DNA of 64,000 bases from Holophaga sp. (GCA_031292735.1 JARLGP010000066.1:1-64000), one strand, 5' to 3'. Counted from the first letter of the stretch, positions 24,093 through 34,466 are shown. Notes: a model not told the origin generated them from the sequence alone. Made by a program: numbers and translations.

Positions 24093-27077
24093 TCACTGCT
24101 CCGCAACGCCGGTGACGATCTGCACCGAGTGCACGGCCGCAAGCTGTTCCGCGGTGAGGGGGACCTCGAACAGGAAGGATTGCTGTGCCAAAGGCCCGGA
24201 ACCTTCGGTGGGCGCCTGGGGCGCGAAGGGAACGTCCTGGAGCACCTGCCCCTGGGCGTCCAGGACCAGGGCGTGGCAGGAGCCAGGTGTCGGCGCCGGC
24301 TGGGAGTCGGAAACATTCAGGACAGCATCCCGGGGGAACACCAGGGCGCCGTTCTCCAGGATGCCCGAAACCAGGATGCCAGGGCCGGCGCTGGGGGGCG
24401 GTTCGCTGGCCGCCGCATCGGCGTCCAGGGCGTTCAGGAAATTCCGGTAGGTGTACCGGCTGATCCAGCCCTGGTCGGTATAGCTCATCACATCCTGGTA
24501 GATCTCGGGGTTCTTCATCACCGGAGCGTCGGTTCCATAGGCCGCCACATCCACCCCCCAGGTGCCCAGCCCGGCCGGTGGATCGGGATAATTCAGGTCC
24601 GGATCGCGGGTTCCTCCGTAGGGGGCGTTCTTCAAGCCCAGGGCGTGTCCCAGCTGGTGGATGAGGTAGGCTGGGCCGCCGTTGTCGTAGGCCTCGGAAT
24701 CGGACACGCCGGCCCGGTCCATCACCACCATGGACCGGTTGATGAAACTGCCCGGCGCTCCGTAGACATCCCAGCCCAGGGCGGTGCTGCCCTGGGGCAG
24801 CGGAAACACGCCGACGTAGAACCGCGTGGCATCCTCACGCGTCTGCAACCGCCGGCGCTCCAGCAGCGTGGTGAGCTTCTGGAGATCGGCGTAACCGCCC
24901 TCGGCGGTCAGGGTGATATTCGTGAAGAGGGTGGGCCCCGGCACCAGGTCCAGATCTGCCACCGGCAGCAGCTTCCTGAGCTGCGCCGCCCAATCCTGGA
25001 GGTTGCCGATGGAGCCGGTTACCTGGGTCGACCCATCCGGAGCATAGACCTGCACGGGAATCAGGGTGATCCGCAGGGGCGGCGCGGACACCACGGTCAA
25101 CGGCCTGGGCACGCCGTTCCACGGCCATTTCAGTTTGGCGAAGGCCTCGTCCGGAAAGGACCCCTGCCCGGGTCCGGGCAGGATCTCGGCCAGGAGGGTG
25201 ACCCCCGGCTGGATCCACTCGCCGGACACGTGCAGGTTCCAGGTATCGCCGAGAACCCCGTCCTGGGGATCCTCCGGAATCCCCGTTCCCGGGCAGGGGA
25301 TATTCTGGATCAGCTGGTTCACGCCTCCTTCGACCGGCAATTGCAGGGTGACCCGCACCGTGGGCCGCAGGGCCGGTTGATTGCCGGGTTCATCCGTGTC
25401 GGGATGATTGGCCTGCAGGTACACCCGCAGCAGACCGTCCCGGCCGGCCAGCAAGGGGGTCGGCGTATCCCGCACGGTGGGGCCGATGCCGGAGGGATCC
25501 GAATCGCCCTGGGTGATGCCGGCCAGATCCTGCACGCCCTGGCTCAGCACGACGCTGACGATGCCATCCGACAAGTAATTGGGCTTGGCCACGGTGAACA
25601 AGGAGTCCGGGCCCTGGATCACCCGGTCGTCGGTGAGACCGGCATTGGCGTAATTGAAAGACGCGTTTACGGGCGAGTTGGGGGGGAACGTGGCCTCGGG
25701 AACCTCAATGCTCAGGTACTCGGAATCACGCCCAAGCTTATCGCCGAACAGGGGCACGGTGCCGAAGGCCAGGTGGAACACGTCCTCCATGTGCCTGCCA
25801 TAGAACTTCACCAGGGTCCCCACCGGGCCCCGCCTGGGCACGATCCGGCTCACGATGGCCCGGTGGGGAAGCACGCTGAAGGTCTCGGTGGAAGTGGCGG
25901 TCCCGAATGGGGACTTGAGGGTTAACTGGCCGCTGGCCAGGCTCCGTGCAGAGGCATTCTGGGGCAGCCACCAGTAGTAGGCGCTGCCGTCGGCCGCAGC
26001 CGTCCCTGGAACCGGAACCCCGTTCAGGGTGGCCTGGCTGACCGTGTCCAGGTTGCTCCCGGTGATCTGGAAGATGCCCGAGGTGCTCGCCCCCGAGGTG
26101 GCCCCCAGGGCCTGGATCACCGGGGCGGGAGCCGCGGGCGTCGGCAGCACCTTGAACGGGAGCTGGCTGGCGCAGCTGGTTTGGCCCTGGCTGAGATAGA
26201 TGGTGCCGTCCACGGCGCCGGAAGGCACGGTGGCCAGCACCAGCCCCGGCCCCTGCACCTGGAAATCCCCGTCCAGAACCCGAACGTCGCCGAAGCGCAC
26301 TTCGTCCACGCCGCCCATGTTCTGGAAGTGGATGGCGATTTTCGCGCCCACCCGCCCGGCCTCCGGATAGACCCCCCCCACCGTCGGGTTCGGTTGGGCG
26401 GCCAGCACATCGAAGACGACCGGGTCCGATGCGCCGCCATCGCTCCGGGTCACCACCAGGTTGCAGGGGCCCGTCGGCAGCGAAGGGGCCTGAGGGACCT
26501 GGAAGAGGATCTCCTGGTTGGAAGAGCCGAGCACCGTCGCGCGTTCTCCGCCCAGGGTCACGGAGGGTCCCGGGAAGTCGTCCCCGAAGCCCGAGCCGCT
26601 GATGTAGACCTCCTGTCCCGGCCGGGCCGACAGGGGACCGACTAGCTCGATCGCCGGAGTCGGCAACAGCACCTCGAAGGGCCCGGAGCTGGCGACCGCG
26701 GTGCCATCAGCCCCCAGGAAGTCGAATGAAGTGCTGCCCGGCGGCACCATTTTCTCCAACCAGAAGGTCGCCTGGGTATCGCTCACCACGTTCAGGGCCA
26801 CCGGGTGGCCGGCGATGCTCACCGCCGAAACGGAACTCAGGCCCGATCCGGTCAAGTGGATGGGGGTGCCGGGGCCCCCTTCAGCAGGGGCAAAGGCGGT
26901 GACGGCCAGGGACCCGGACCCGGCGTCCAGGGCCCTCCCGGATGAGCCGCCACACCCGGCCGCCAGGACGGCGAACAGGAGCGCGGCCAGCGCCCCGGCC
27001 GGATTTCGCCAGGTCAGACAAGACTCTTGGCGGCGGGAACCTTGAACAGCGGACATGGGCAACGGGAACGGGTTCAT
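24093..27077 (-). CDS. TIG-domain lipoprotein with degenerate metalloprotease domain
   Basis: 994 residues. A lipobox (LFAVLAAGC) at about residue 42 marks an exported lipoprotein. Residues 55-500 contain at least four IPT/TIG Ig-like repeats (PAEGGPGTPIHLTGSGLSS and relatives). Residues 540-930 resemble a reprolysin-like metallopeptidase: the zinc helix reads HQLGHALGLKNAP and a Met-turn-like DVMSYTDQGW follows. The canonical HELGH Glu is Gln and the third ligand position is not His, so proteolysis is doubtful. No clear ribosome-binding site is seen at 27077, and starts slightly inside are possible. Confidence 0.75.
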   Translation of the reverse strand: MNPFPLPMSAVQGSRRQESCLTWRNPAGALAALLFAVLAAGCGGSSGRALDAGSGSLAVTAFAPAEGGPGTPIHLTGSGLSSVSAVSIAGHPVALNVVSDTQATFWLEKMVPPGSTSFDFLGADGTAVASSGPFEVLLPTPAIELVGPLSARPGQEVYISGSGFGDDFPGPSVTLGGERATVLGSSNQEILFQVPQAPSLPTGPCNLVVTRSDGGASDPVVFDVLAAQPNPTVGGVYPEAGRVGAKIAIHFQNMGGVDEVRFGDVRVLDGDFQVQGPGLVLATVPSGAVDGTIYLSQGQTSCASQLPFKVLPTPAAPAPVIQALGATSGASTSGIFQITGSNLDTVSQATLNGVPVPGTAAADGSAYYWWLPQNASARSLASGQLTLKSPFGTATSTETFSVLPHRAIVSRIVPRRGPVGTLVKFYGRHMEDVFHLAFGTVPLFGDKLGRDSEYLSIEVPEATFPPNSPVNASFNYANAGLTDDRVIQGPDSLFTVAKPNYLSDGIVSVVLSQGVQDLAGITQGDSDPSGIGPTVRDTPTPLLAGRDGLLRVYLQANHPDTDEPGNQPALRPTVRVTLQLPVEGGVNQLIQNIPCPGTGIPEDPQDGVLGDTWNLHVSGEWIQPGVTLLAEILPGPGQGSFPDEAFAKLKWPWNGVPRPLTVVSAPPLRITLIPVQVYAPDGSTQVTGSIGNLQDWAAQLRKLLPVADLDLVPGPTLFTNITLTAEGGYADLQKLTTLLERRRLQTREDATRFYVGVFPLPQGSTALGWDVYGAPGSFINRSMVVMDRAGVSDSEAYDNGGPAYLIHQLGHALGLKNAPYGGTRDPDLNYPDPPAGLGTWGVDVAAYGTDAPVMKNPEIYQDVMSYTDQGWISRYTYRNFLNALDADAAASEPPPSAGPGILVSGILENGALVFPRDAVLNVSDSQPAPTPGSCHALVLDAQGQVLQDVPFAPQAPTEGSGPLAQQSFLFEVPLTAEQLAAVHSVQIVTGVAEQ

Positions 27078-27248
27078 GCCAAAATATATGTCGTTAATAT
27101 TAATTGTCCTGGGGAAATTACCCCTTCAAGCACTCCCCGGGGTCCACGCAAGGGTGAATTAATTCAATCCAGAGGTTGGGAAAAATTGGGCCTTTTATGC
27201 CGGACCGGGAAGCGGGATAGTTTTGACCTTGAGGACAGGAGGTTGGTC

Positions 27249-28043
27249 ATGGATCTTGGACTGAAGGGCAAACGGGCGCTGGTGACCGGTTCAACGGCCG
27301 GCATCGGGCTGGCGACCGCACGCGCGCTGGCGGCCGAGGGCGCCTGGGTCACGGTGAACGGCCGCACCCAGGCGCGGGTCGACCACGCGGTGGAGGATCT
27401 GAGGCGCGAGCTTCCCCAGGCCACCGTGGCCGGCATCGCGGCCGATCTCGGCAGCGGCGAAGGCTGCAAGGCGCTGATCGACCAGCTGCCGGACCTGGAC
27501 GTGCTGGTGAACAGCCTGGGCATCTTCGAGCCCAAGCCGTTCGAGGAGATCCCGGACGAGGACTGGATGCGCTTCTTCGAGACCAACGTGCTGAGCGGCA
27601 TCCGGCTCGCGCGCCACTACATGGGCGGGATGCGGGCCCGCAACTGGGGGCGGATCGTGTTCGTCTCCAGCGAATCGGCCCTGCAGATTCCAGCGGAGAT
27701 GATCCACTACGGCATGACCAAGACCGCCCAGCTCGCGGTGGCCCGCGGGCTCGCCGAAACGCTCACCGGCACCGGCGTCACGGTCAACAGCGTGCTGCCC
27801 GGGCCGACCGCCTCGGAGGGCGTCGGCGGCTTCGTCGCCCAGCTGGCCGCGAGCCGGGGCGTCGATGCGGCCACCGTGGAACGGGAATTCTTCGCCACGG
27901 CCCGTCCTTCCTCGATCATCCAGCGGTTCGCCAGGACGGACGAGGTGGCGGCGATGATCGCCTACGTCTGCGGAGTCCCCGCCTCGGCAACCACGGGCGC
28001 ATCGCTCAGGGTCGATGGCGGCGTGGTGCGGGCGATCGGGTAA
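27249..28043 (+). CDS. Short-chain dehydrogenase/reductase
   Basis: 264 residues; AGGAGG lies 7 bp before the ATG, and in-frame codons further upstream are ignored. The cofactor motif TGSTAGIGLA is at residues 14-23, with NSLG near 92, the catalytic Ser in VSSESALQIP and YGMTK near 160. The C-terminal VDGG is typical of the classical SDR family. An Arg after the second beta strand (NGRTQARVD) suggests NADP(H). Substrate unknown. The stop codon is the first base of a dispersed repeat. Confidence 0.9.
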   Translation: MDLGLKGKRALVTGSTAGIGLATARALAAEGAWVTVNGRTQARVDHAVEDLRRELPQATVAGIAADLGSGEGCKALIDQLPDLDVLVNSLGIFEPKPFEEIPDEDWMRFFETNVLSGIRLARHYMGGMRARNWGRIVFVSSESALQIPAEMIHYGMTKTAQLAVARGLAETLTGTGVTVNSVLPGPTASEGVGGFVAQLAASRGVDAATVEREFFATARPSSIIQRFARTDEVAAMIAYVCGVPASATTGASLRVDGGVVRAIG

Positions 28044-28080
28044 GCCGTTGTGATGGAATAAGCTGTTGCGAAAAATAACG
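28041..28080 (+). repeat. Dispersed repeat element, copy 4 (tandem double)
   Basis: TAAGCCGTTGTGATGGAATA is followed directly by TAAGCTGTTGCGAAAAATAA (sharing the boundary bases), giving a tandem pair. It begins at the SDR stop codon. Confidence 0.5.
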
Positions 28081-28120
28081 TATTATTAATAGGTCTGGTT
28101 CCCGGCCGGGTTTCCCATCT

Positions 28121-28714
28121 TCAGCGGGGCAGGTTCAGGGCCGAGCGCAGCGACTGGAGGGCCTGTTCCTGCTGGTCCATGCGCTTGAGCATCTCGCCGA
28201 TCCCGGCGGAGAGCCCTTCGGGGTTCGCGGCTTCATGCAGGCCCTCGATGCGCTTGGTGGCCTCCAGGATGAGGTTGTCCTGATGCACCAGGTGCTTGAG
28301 GATCACCTCGATCTCCTTTTCGGCCTTCTTGTTGATTTCGTAGTCGTTCTGGGCCGCGACCCGATCCTTCTCCGACTGCCGGTTCTGGCTCATCATCACC
28401 ACCGGCCCGGTGTAGGCTGCCTGGAAACTCAGGACCAGGTTGAGAAGGATGAAAGGATAGGGGTCCCAGGCCTTCATGAATCCCGGGTGGGCATGCATCA
28501 TGATGGCCAGGTAGACATTGAATCCCATCCAGAGGCAAAGCAGGATGCTTTGCACGATGATGAAGGGCCAGCTTCCCACGCAAACGGCGACCCGGTCGGC
28601 CACCCGCTGACCCAGCGTCATGGCCTGGGCCACCACCTCGTTCACGTTCCTCACGGGGGGGTGATCGTGGCGGTATTTGGCGGCCGGACCGGCCAGCGGG
28701 TTCGGGGAGGTCAT
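28121..28714 (-). CDS. DUF1003 inner-membrane protein
   Basis: 197 residues from the ATG at 28714 (AAAGGCG upstream). It has the family pattern: a VNEVVAQAMTLGQRVADRVA lead-in, then two transmembrane helices (about 45-70 and 85-110) including GSWPFIIVQSILLCLWMGFN and DPYPFILLNLVLSFQAAYTG. The PVVMMSQNRQSEKDR signature is followed by a C-terminal coiled coil (120-195). The family is widespread and of unknown function. It is monocistronic, between the SDR and an MCP. Confidence 0.9.
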   Translation of the reverse strand: MTSPNPLAGPAAKYRHDHPPVRNVNEVVAQAMTLGQRVADRVAVCVGSWPFIIVQSILLCLWMGFNVYLAIMMHAHPGFMKAWDPYPFILLNLVLSFQAAYTGPVVMMSQNRQSEKDRVAAQNDYEINKKAEKEIEVILKHLVHQDNLILEATKRIEGLHEAANPEGLSAGIGEMLKRMDQQEQALQSLRSALNLPR

Positions 28715-28830
28715 GGTTCGCCTTTCAGGGAAAGGAGGCGGGTCGCCTGGATGAAAAGGTCGATGGGATTCAGCCTTATACATACCATGAAAGCCCAGTG
28801 GCCGCCGGGAACCCGGGTCGGCGAGCCCTT

Positions 28831-30852
28831 TCAGGTCTTGAAACGCTCCAGCAGGGAAACCAGCCCCTCGGCGGTGCGGATGAGCTGGCCCGAGGCCGCG
28901 GCGGTGGCCTCCACGCTGGCGGAAAGCTGGAGGCTGGCGCTGGCGTTGGCGGCGACCTTCTGGGCCCCGGTCTCCACCTGCCGCGCCACTTCCGTGCTGG
29001 TCCGGGACTGCTGTTCCGACGCCGCGCCGATCTCCATGGACATGCTGGTCAGCTGGCCGATCAGGCCCCGGATGGCGGTGAGGGCCTGCACCGCTTCGCG
29101 CACGGTGGTGCGGCCCTGGATGATCGCCTGGTCGCTGCCTTCGATCAGGCTGGCGATCTCCCGGGCGGCGGCGTTGCTGCGGTCGGCCAGCTTGCGCACC
29201 TCCTCGGCCACCACCGCGAACCCCTTGCCGGCGTTTCCGGCCTTGGCGGCTTCGATGGATGCGTTCAGCGACAGCAGGTTGGTTTGCCGGGCGATTTCCC
29301 GAACGACCTGCACGGCGGCCACCATCTTGGCCGTGCTAGCGGCCACCTGGTCCATGGCCTGGATCGCCGCGGCTCCGGCTTGATCCCCGCCCTCGGCGGT
29401 GGCCGCGGCGGTGAGCCCATGCTGATGGCTGGCGGCGGCGTTGGCCGACACCTCCCGGATGGAGGTGGACAGTTCGCTCACCGCCGAGGCCATGCGTTCG
29501 GCGGACGTTCGTTGGGCTTCGGCGTTGCTGGCCAGCTCGCGGGAATGGGCCGCCACCTGCTCCTGGTCGGCGGCGAAGCGGGTGCCCTGGCCGGTCACCC
29601 GCATCGCGTCGAACCGGATGCGGTTGATCATGCCCCTGAGCCGGGACTGCATGGTGCGCAGGGCGGCCAGCAGGCTGCTCTGGTCGCCCATGGCGGTGGC
29701 GATCTCCACCTGCAGGTCGCCGTCGGCGATGGCCTTGGCGATGGCCATGGCATGGATCGGATCGCTGCCCAGCTGGTTGCCGAGGGTCCGCACCAGGATG
29801 CTGAAGACCATGCCGCACAAGGCAAAGCCGAACAGTCCGCCGATCAGGCTGGTCCACAGGTTCATCCGCGAGGTGCCGGCGATCGAGCCCAGGCTCCGGG
29901 TGGCGGCGCCCACCTGCTGCTCCCGCAGCACCCGCACCGTCTCGGCCAGATGGTCGGAGCTCTTGTCGAAGTCCTCCATCACCCGGTTGCCCGCGGCCTT
30001 GCCCTGGTTGGTGTAGGCATCGGCCATGACCCTGCCCTGGGCGAGCAGGTCATGGACGGCGGTCTCCAGCTCCGCGGCCACCTTCTGCCTGGCGGCGTCG
30101 TTGGCGTTCAAGGCCCGGTACCCGGCCAGGGCGGTGTTGAACGCCGTGCCGGCCGCTTCGCCGTCCTTGATGGACTGGGCGTTGCCGGTGAGGCACGCGT
30201 CCGTCAGGAACTGCTGGATCTGGACGGTCTGGTAGGCCATCTCGTCGGCCAGGAGCGCCATGGGGAGCGACCGGTCGCGGGCCTCGACGGCGGAGGCGAG
30301 GGTGCGCCGGAAGGAGGCGAGGTTGAGCAGGAAAAGCAGCCCGAACAGGAGCAGGACGGTGCCTCCGGCGCCCCACAGGCGGGTCTTGAACTTCATGCGG
30401 GGGAACGGCACCCAGGGCTGGCGGAACCCGGCACCGGGCGCCTTGCCGGCGTTCAGCTGGGCGTACATCCACTCCGCCTCCGCGATCTGCCGGCGGTTGG
30501 GCCGGCTGCGGATGGAGGCGTAGCCCACCAGGCTGCCGTGCTCCACCACCGGGCTCACGGAACTGTCCACCCAGTAGAAGTCGCCGTTCTTGGCACGGTT
30601 CTTCACCACCCCCTGCCAGGTGCCGCCCGCCTTCAGGGTGGCCCAGAGGTCGGCGAACACCGAGGCGGGCATGTCCGGGTGGCGAACGATGTTGTGCGGC
30701 TGGCCGATCAGCTCCGCCTCGCTGAAGCCGCTGACCCGGACGAACTCATCGTTGGCGTAGGTGAGGATGCCCTTGGGGTCGGTCATGGAAACGACGAACG
30801 CCCCTTCCTCCAGGTGCCGCTCCGTCTTGGTCACAGGCTGGTTGTTCCGCAC
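28831..30852 (-). CDS. PAS-containing methyl-accepting chemotaxis protein (Aer-like)
   Basis: 673 residues from the GTG at 30852, chosen because AAGGTGA lies 4 bp upstream; an ATG at 30894 is in frame. The N-terminal PAS domain (about 10-120; [42 protein letters not shown]) is of the Aer/FAD-binding type. Two transmembrane helices follow (about 165-185 and 340-360), with a four-helix segment between them, then a HAMP-like region. The signalling hairpin ([32 protein letters not shown]) is near residue 540. There is no CheR-binding pentapeptide. It probably senses redox or energy state; no che genes are nearby. Confidence 0.9.
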   Translation of the reverse strand: MRNNQPVTKTERHLEEGAFVVSMTDPKGILTYANDEFVRVSGFSEAELIGQPHNIVRHPDMPASVFADLWATLKAGGTWQGVVKNRAKNGDFYWVDSSVSPVVEHGSLVGYASIRSRPNRRQIAEAEWMYAQLNAGKAPGAGFRQPWVPFPRMKFKTRLWGAGGTVLLLFGLLFLLNLASFRRTLASAVEARDRSLPMALLADEMAYQTVQIQQFLTDACLTGNAQSIKDGEAAGTAFNTALAGYRALNANDAARQKVAAELETAVHDLLAQGRVMADAYTNQGKAAGNRVMEDFDKSSDHLAETVRVLREQQVGAATRSLGSIAGTSRMNLWTSLIGGLFGFALCGMVFSILVRTLGNQLGSDPIHAMAIAKAIADGDLQVEIATAMGDQSSLLAALRTMQSRLRGMINRIRFDAMRVTGQGTRFAADQEQVAAHSRELASNAEAQRTSAERMASAVSELSTSIREVSANAAASHQHGLTAAATAEGGDQAGAAAIQAMDQVAASTAKMVAAVQVVREIARQTNLLSLNASIEAAKAGNAGKGFAVVAEEVRKLADRSNAAAREIASLIEGSDQAIIQGRTTVREAVQALTAIRGLIGQLTSMSMEIGAASEQQSRTSTEVARQVETGAQKVAANASASLQLSASVEATAAASGQLIRTAEGLVSLLERFKT

Positions 30853-30940
30853 CGGTTCACCTTGGAAGCATTCGGATCTGGTTGAAAGTTCCAAGACAGT
30901 CTATAGGATCCCAAGGAAGCCACGGGATAAATCGAAACGT

Positions 30941-30963
30941 TAAGCCGTTGTCAATGAATAACC
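30941..30963 (+). repeat. Dispersed repeat element, copy 5
   Basis: TAAGCCGTTGTCAATGAATA then ACC, in the gap between the MCP start and the PLD-like gene end. Confidence 0.5.
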
Positions 30964-30965
30964 AT

Positions 30966-31490
30966 TCACGACATCGGCTCCGAATGCTTCCGGTGGCTCT
31001 CCCAGTTTTCCGCGTAGCGGCTGGCCAGCTCGGGATCCCTGATGATCAGGAGGTTTTCCGCGTTGCGGTCCTCCGCGCCCTTGGTGAAATTGAAGGACCC
31101 GGTGATCACCGTTTCCCCGTCGAGGACCATGACCTTGTTGTGCGCGATGGCATGGGCGGAATCGATCCAGGTGGGCACCCCGGCATGCTGGAGGAAGGTG
31201 GAGCTGCTGTAGTGCTCCGTCCTCTGGCTCTTGTCGAGGATGACCCGGACCTCCAGGCCCCGGTCGTGGGCCTCCTTGAGGGCCCCGGCGATCGGCGCGG
31301 AAGTGAAGCTGTAGGCCTGGACCAGCACGGATCGCCGCGCCGAGCGCAGGGCCGCCACCACGGCCGCCGTGCACCCGCCGCGCGGGCTGAAGTAGATCTG
31401 GACGGGCGCGTTCTTGAGCACCAAATCCGCAGGCCAAGCCAGCGTACAGGCGGAAAACAGGGCGGACAGGGCAAGGCGACGCGGATTCAT
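30966..31490 (-). CDS. Exported phospholipase D-fold nuclease (Nuc-like)
   Basis: 174 residues: a signal peptide (RRLALSALFSACTLAWPADL), then a single PLD-like domain. The HKD motif is HNKVMVLDGETVITGSFNFT near residues 120-140, preceded by GGCTAAVVAALRSARRSVLVQAYSFTS, the usual beginning of Nuc-type endonucleases. Such one-motif proteins form the active site as homodimers and cleave nucleic acid without sequence preference. Length matches Salmonella Nuc (about 175). It may help use extracellular DNA. It is monocistronic. Confidence 0.9.
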   Translation of the reverse strand: MNPRRLALSALFSACTLAWPADLVLKNAPVQIYFSPRGGCTAAVVAALRSARRSVLVQAYSFTSAPIAGALKEAHDRGLEVRVILDKSQRTEHYSSSTFLQHAGVPTWIDSAHAIAHNKVMVLDGETVITGSFNFTKGAEDRNAENLLIIRDPELASRYAENWESHRKHSEPMS

Positions 31491-31569
31491 GCTTCACGAT
31501 CCTACAATCAATGAAATAATTCCAGATCGTTGAAGACAGGCATCCCCCTTTCCACGGCAGGCACCGCCC

Positions 31570-31845
31570 ATGAACAGGAACGACTACATAACCATCTGCA
31601 TGGTCGCGGTCGGCGCGGTGGCGGTGGGCTATGGATGGGTAAGGAACATCTGGGGGGGCGGCTCCGAAAAGACCTATGAAAGGATGGAAAAGGCGGGCAA
31701 TACCTGGCCCATCTTGCGGGCCTTGAAGATTGAGCCGACCCCCGCCCATTGCATCCGGTTCCTGAAAATCGCCAGCGCCTTTGGCCTCTTCTTTGTCATA
31801 CCCTTTGTCGCATTCAGCATTTTTCACACGCTGGCCGCAAGGTGA
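31570..31845 (+). CDS. Small membrane protein, unknown
   Basis: 91 residues with two predicted transmembrane helices (about 6-27 and 65-86) separated by a hydrophilic segment containing KTYERMEKAGNTWPILRAL. There is no strong ribosome-binding site, but codon use and hydropathy look coding. Nothing recognisable. The 281 bp following it hold no gene that I can support. Confidence 0.5.
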   Translation: MNRNDYITICMVAVGAVAVGYGWVRNIWGGGSEKTYERMEKAGNTWPILRALKIEPTPAHCIRFLKIASAFGLFFVIPFVAFSIFHTLAAR

Positions 31846-32126
31846 CGGGTGGGTGGGCCGGAGCGCCCATCGTCCCTTGCGAAATTCAATAAATACAGTA
31901 TTAAAATCGCCGCCTTCCCTGATGGCCCCGGCTTTTTGCGGGCTCCCTCATCGGAAAGACTTGTATCCTGGCGATTAAGAAATTCGTGGACAGGTTCGCA
32001 ACTGCCCCACTATGAACCAGTTCCGTTTTTACCGACAGACCCGGGGCGTTTCAGTTGCTCGGTCCAGGCGCGGGATGCGCATGGTTGCCACAGGTTTGCC
32101 CTGAGGTTTTTTGCAGAGGTTGATTC

Positions 32127-34070
32127 ATGACTTTGCTACGTGGTCTGGTCAGTCCCGGTGTCCATCTGGTGGCGCGCTATCGATTGGCCGGGAAATTCGC
32201 CTTGGTCGGCGCGGTCTTCCTCCTGAGCCTGGGCTGGCTGACCCTGGAGATGGTCCGGACCCAGAATGAGACCATCGCCTTTGCCCGCCAGGAGCGGCAG
32301 GGTGTGGTCTACCTGCACGAGCTCCGCCGGGTGTTCCAGGCGGCCCTGGGGTCCGACCCAGGGTCCGGCGGGTCCGGCGGTTCCGCCGCCCTGGACGGGC
32401 TGGCCGCCGTGGATGCCAAGATGGGGGCCGATCTGCAGACCGGGGAGCACCTGCAACGAGTCCGCAGGCAGTGGGACGCGTCCGGCCTCGCCTCCGGCAA
32501 GGCCGCGGCCCAGGGAGCTTCCGACCTCCGGCGGCCGCTGTTGGACGAACTGCTGGCCCTGAACGGCCAGGTGGGCGATACCAGCAACCTGATCCTGGAC
32601 CCGGACATCGACAGCTACTACACCATGGACCTGGTGCTGCTCAAGGTGCTTCAATTCCAGAGCATCGATCACGACATGCAGCGCCTGGCCCAGCAGGCCG
32701 CCCAGGCCAGGACCCTGGCCCCCGGGGCCCGGACCCAGCTCTCCGTCCTCACGGTGGAGCTCCAGGGCCTGCTGGACGGCTTCCGCGACGACATCCGGGA
32801 CAGCAAGGCCTTCAGCACGGCGGCGGTCAAGGCCCGCCTGGCCGGACCCGCCGCCGGGCTGCTGAAACAGTCGGATGCCATGCTGGAGCTAGTCCAGAAG
32901 CGGGTCGCCGGGGAGAACGTGCTGGCGACGGTGGATGAGGCCACGGAGGCCGGCAGGCGCGCCATCGAATCAGGCTTCCAGTTCTATGACGCCGCCGGAC
33001 CGACGCTGGACGACCTGCTGCAGGCCAGGATCCACCAGCGGAACATCGTCAAGTACCGCGATCTGGCCATCACCGCGCTGGGCATCCTGCTCAGCCTCTA
33101 CCTCTTCCTGGCGCTGTACCTCTACATGAACCAGGCCTTCGGCGGCCTGACCCAGCTGGCCTCGGCACTGGAGGCGGGTGACCTGACCCAGCGCCTGGAG
33201 TCCCCCGGCCAGGACGAGATCGGCCGGATGACGGCCGGCTTCGACCAGGTCTCCCTCCATTTCCGGAAGATCTTCGGCAATTTTTCGGGGGTGGCCAACC
33301 AGCTCGCGGCGGCCTCGGTGGAACTGGCTTCCGGCGCCGAACAGGTGTCGCGCACGGTGACCTCCCTGTCCAAGACATCCCTTGAGCAGCAGGAAGCCAA
33401 CCACTCGGTGAGCGCCTCCATGCGCGAACTGCACCAGTCCATCGATGCCGTCGCCACCCATGTGGCCGCCATCCAGCAGGAGACCAGCGCTTCGGTGGAA
33501 CGGGTGCGCGAGGGGGATGCTGCCCAGGGCAGGATCGTGCTCGCCATGGACGAGATCCGCGACAACGCCGAGGGCACCCGGAAGGCGGTGGTGCTGATCC
33601 GGGACATCGCCCGGCAGACCAATCTGCTTTCCCTCAACGCGGCCATCGAGGCGGCCAAGGCCGGAGCCCAAGGCAAGGGGTTTGCGGTGGTGGCGGAGGA
33701 GATCAACAAACTGGCCCGGCACTCAGGAGAGGCCGCCAAGGAGATCGAGAAATTCGTCGAAGCCAGCCACCAGGCCGTCGACCGCGGGACATCCAAGGTA
33801 GGCAGCGTGACCCAGTCCTTGAACGACCTCCACGCCCGGATCGACGCCACCGCCGGCAAGGTCGAAAGCATCCATGCGCTGACCTCCACCCAGGCGGTCA
33901 CCAGCGCGAGCGTGGCCACCCAGGTCGACCAGAACGATGCGGCGGCCAAGCTCAATGCCGCCGGCTCCCAGGAACTTGCCCAGGCGGTGGAGGAGTTCGC
34001 CCACACCTCCAGCGAATTGGGCCGGATGGCGGACCAGCTCGCCACGGACATCAAAGGCTACCGGTTCTAG
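32127..34070 (+). CDS. Methyl-accepting chemotaxis protein with large periplasmic domain
   Basis: 647 residues. TM1 is near residues 25-45, a helical periplasmic sensor spans about 45-310, TM2 is near 312-335 ([20 protein letters not shown]), HAMP follows (about 335-390; [17 protein letters not shown]), then the signalling domain with [20 protein letters not shown] and [12 protein letters not shown] near residues 490-540. An insertion of Gly/Ser repeats ([12 protein letters not shown] near residue 75) lies in the sensor. The ligand is unknown. It is separate from other chemotaxis genes. Confidence 0.9.
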   Translation: MTLLRGLVSPGVHLVARYRLAGKFALVGAVFLLSLGWLTLEMVRTQNETIAFARQERQGVVYLHELRRVFQAALGSDPGSGGSGGSAALDGLAAVDAKMGADLQTGEHLQRVRRQWDASGLASGKAAAQGASDLRRPLLDELLALNGQVGDTSNLILDPDIDSYYTMDLVLLKVLQFQSIDHDMQRLAQQAAQARTLAPGARTQLSVLTVELQGLLDGFRDDIRDSKAFSTAAVKARLAGPAAGLLKQSDAMLELVQKRVAGENVLATVDEATEAGRRAIESGFQFYDAAGPTLDDLLQARIHQRNIVKYRDLAITALGILLSLYLFLALYLYMNQAFGGLTQLASALEAGDLTQRLESPGQDEIGRMTAGFDQVSLHFRKIFGNFSGVANQLAAASVELASGAEQVSRTVTSLSKTSLEQQEANHSVSASMRELHQSIDAVATHVAAIQQETSASVERVREGDAAQGRIVLAMDEIRDNAEGTRKAVVLIRDIARQTNLLSLNAAIEAAKAGAQGKGFAVVAEEINKLARHSGEAAKEIEKFVEASHQAVDRGTSKVGSVTQSLNDLHARIDATAGKVESIHALTSTQAVTSASVATQVDQNDAAAKLNAAGSQELAQAVEEFAHTSSELGRMADQLATDIKGYRF

Positions 34071-34110
34071 CCCGGGGCCGCCCCCGCGCGGCCGGAACCG
34101 GCGCATCCAT

Positions 34111-34139
34111 TTGACAACCGCGCCCGGCGGCGGTATCAA
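34111..34139 (+). promoter_or_regulatory. Sigma-70 promoter of trpR-like/trpB2
   Basis: TTGACA at 34111-34116, a 17-bp spacer, then TATCAA at 34134-34139. The expected transcription start (about 7 bp later) falls on or beside the ATG at 34147, implying a leaderless message. Confidence 0.65.
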
Positions 34140-34140
34140 T

Positions 34141-34158
34141 GTTTCTATGAATAGAAAC
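34141..34158. promoter_or_regulatory. Operator palindrome across the trpR-like start codon
   Basis: GTTTCTAT-GA-ATAGAAAC has perfect 8-bp arms, overlaps the predicted transcription start and includes the start codon. Its place, just downstream of a consensus promoter, is that of an autoregulatory TrpR site. Confidence 0.65.
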
Positions 34159-34428
34159 ACCCTGGATTGTCTGGCCGAACTGGCCGAGGTGTTCCACCAG
34201 GCCGACGACCCGGCCCTGGTGGAAGGCTTTTTGCGGGAGATCCTCACCCCTTCGGAAGTCGAAGGCATCAGTTTCCGCTGGGAGCTGGTCAAGCGCCTGA
34301 GCCGGGGCCAGAGCCAGCGCGCCATCGCCGCGGAGCTGGGCCTGAGCCTGTGCAAGATCACCCGCGGATCACGGATCCTGAAGAACCCCGATTCCGCCCT
34401 GCGCGCCGTCCTGGCGCGTCAGGGCTGA
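34147..34428 (+). CDS. TrpR-family repressor
   Basis: 93 residues, close to E. coli TrpR length. The helix-turn-helix reads LSRGQSQRAIAAELGLSLCK followed by ITRGSRILK, very near the TrpR consensus ([23 protein letters not shown]), and the N-terminal helices contain FLREILTPSEVEGISFRWELVKRL. It would bind DNA when loaded with L-tryptophan. It is followed 38 bp later by trpB2. The palindrome across its start indicates autoregulation and control of trpB2. There is no Shine-Dalgarno, consistent with leaderless translation. Confidence 0.85.
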   Translation: MNRNTLDCLAELAEVFHQADDPALVEGFLREILTPSEVEGISFRWELVKRLSRGQSQRAIAAELGLSLCKITRGSRILKNPDSALRAVLARQG

Positions 34429-34466
34429 GCCGCGTGCCCCCTCATTCCTTCCTCACAGGAGCTCCA

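Noticed and set aside
27088..27112. Possible third LysR operator (GTTAATATTAATTGTCC) before the SDR gene
   Set aside because: Only a short ATTAAT core and GGAC resemble the duplicated 38-bp site; such AT-rich cores are common in promoters of this window.
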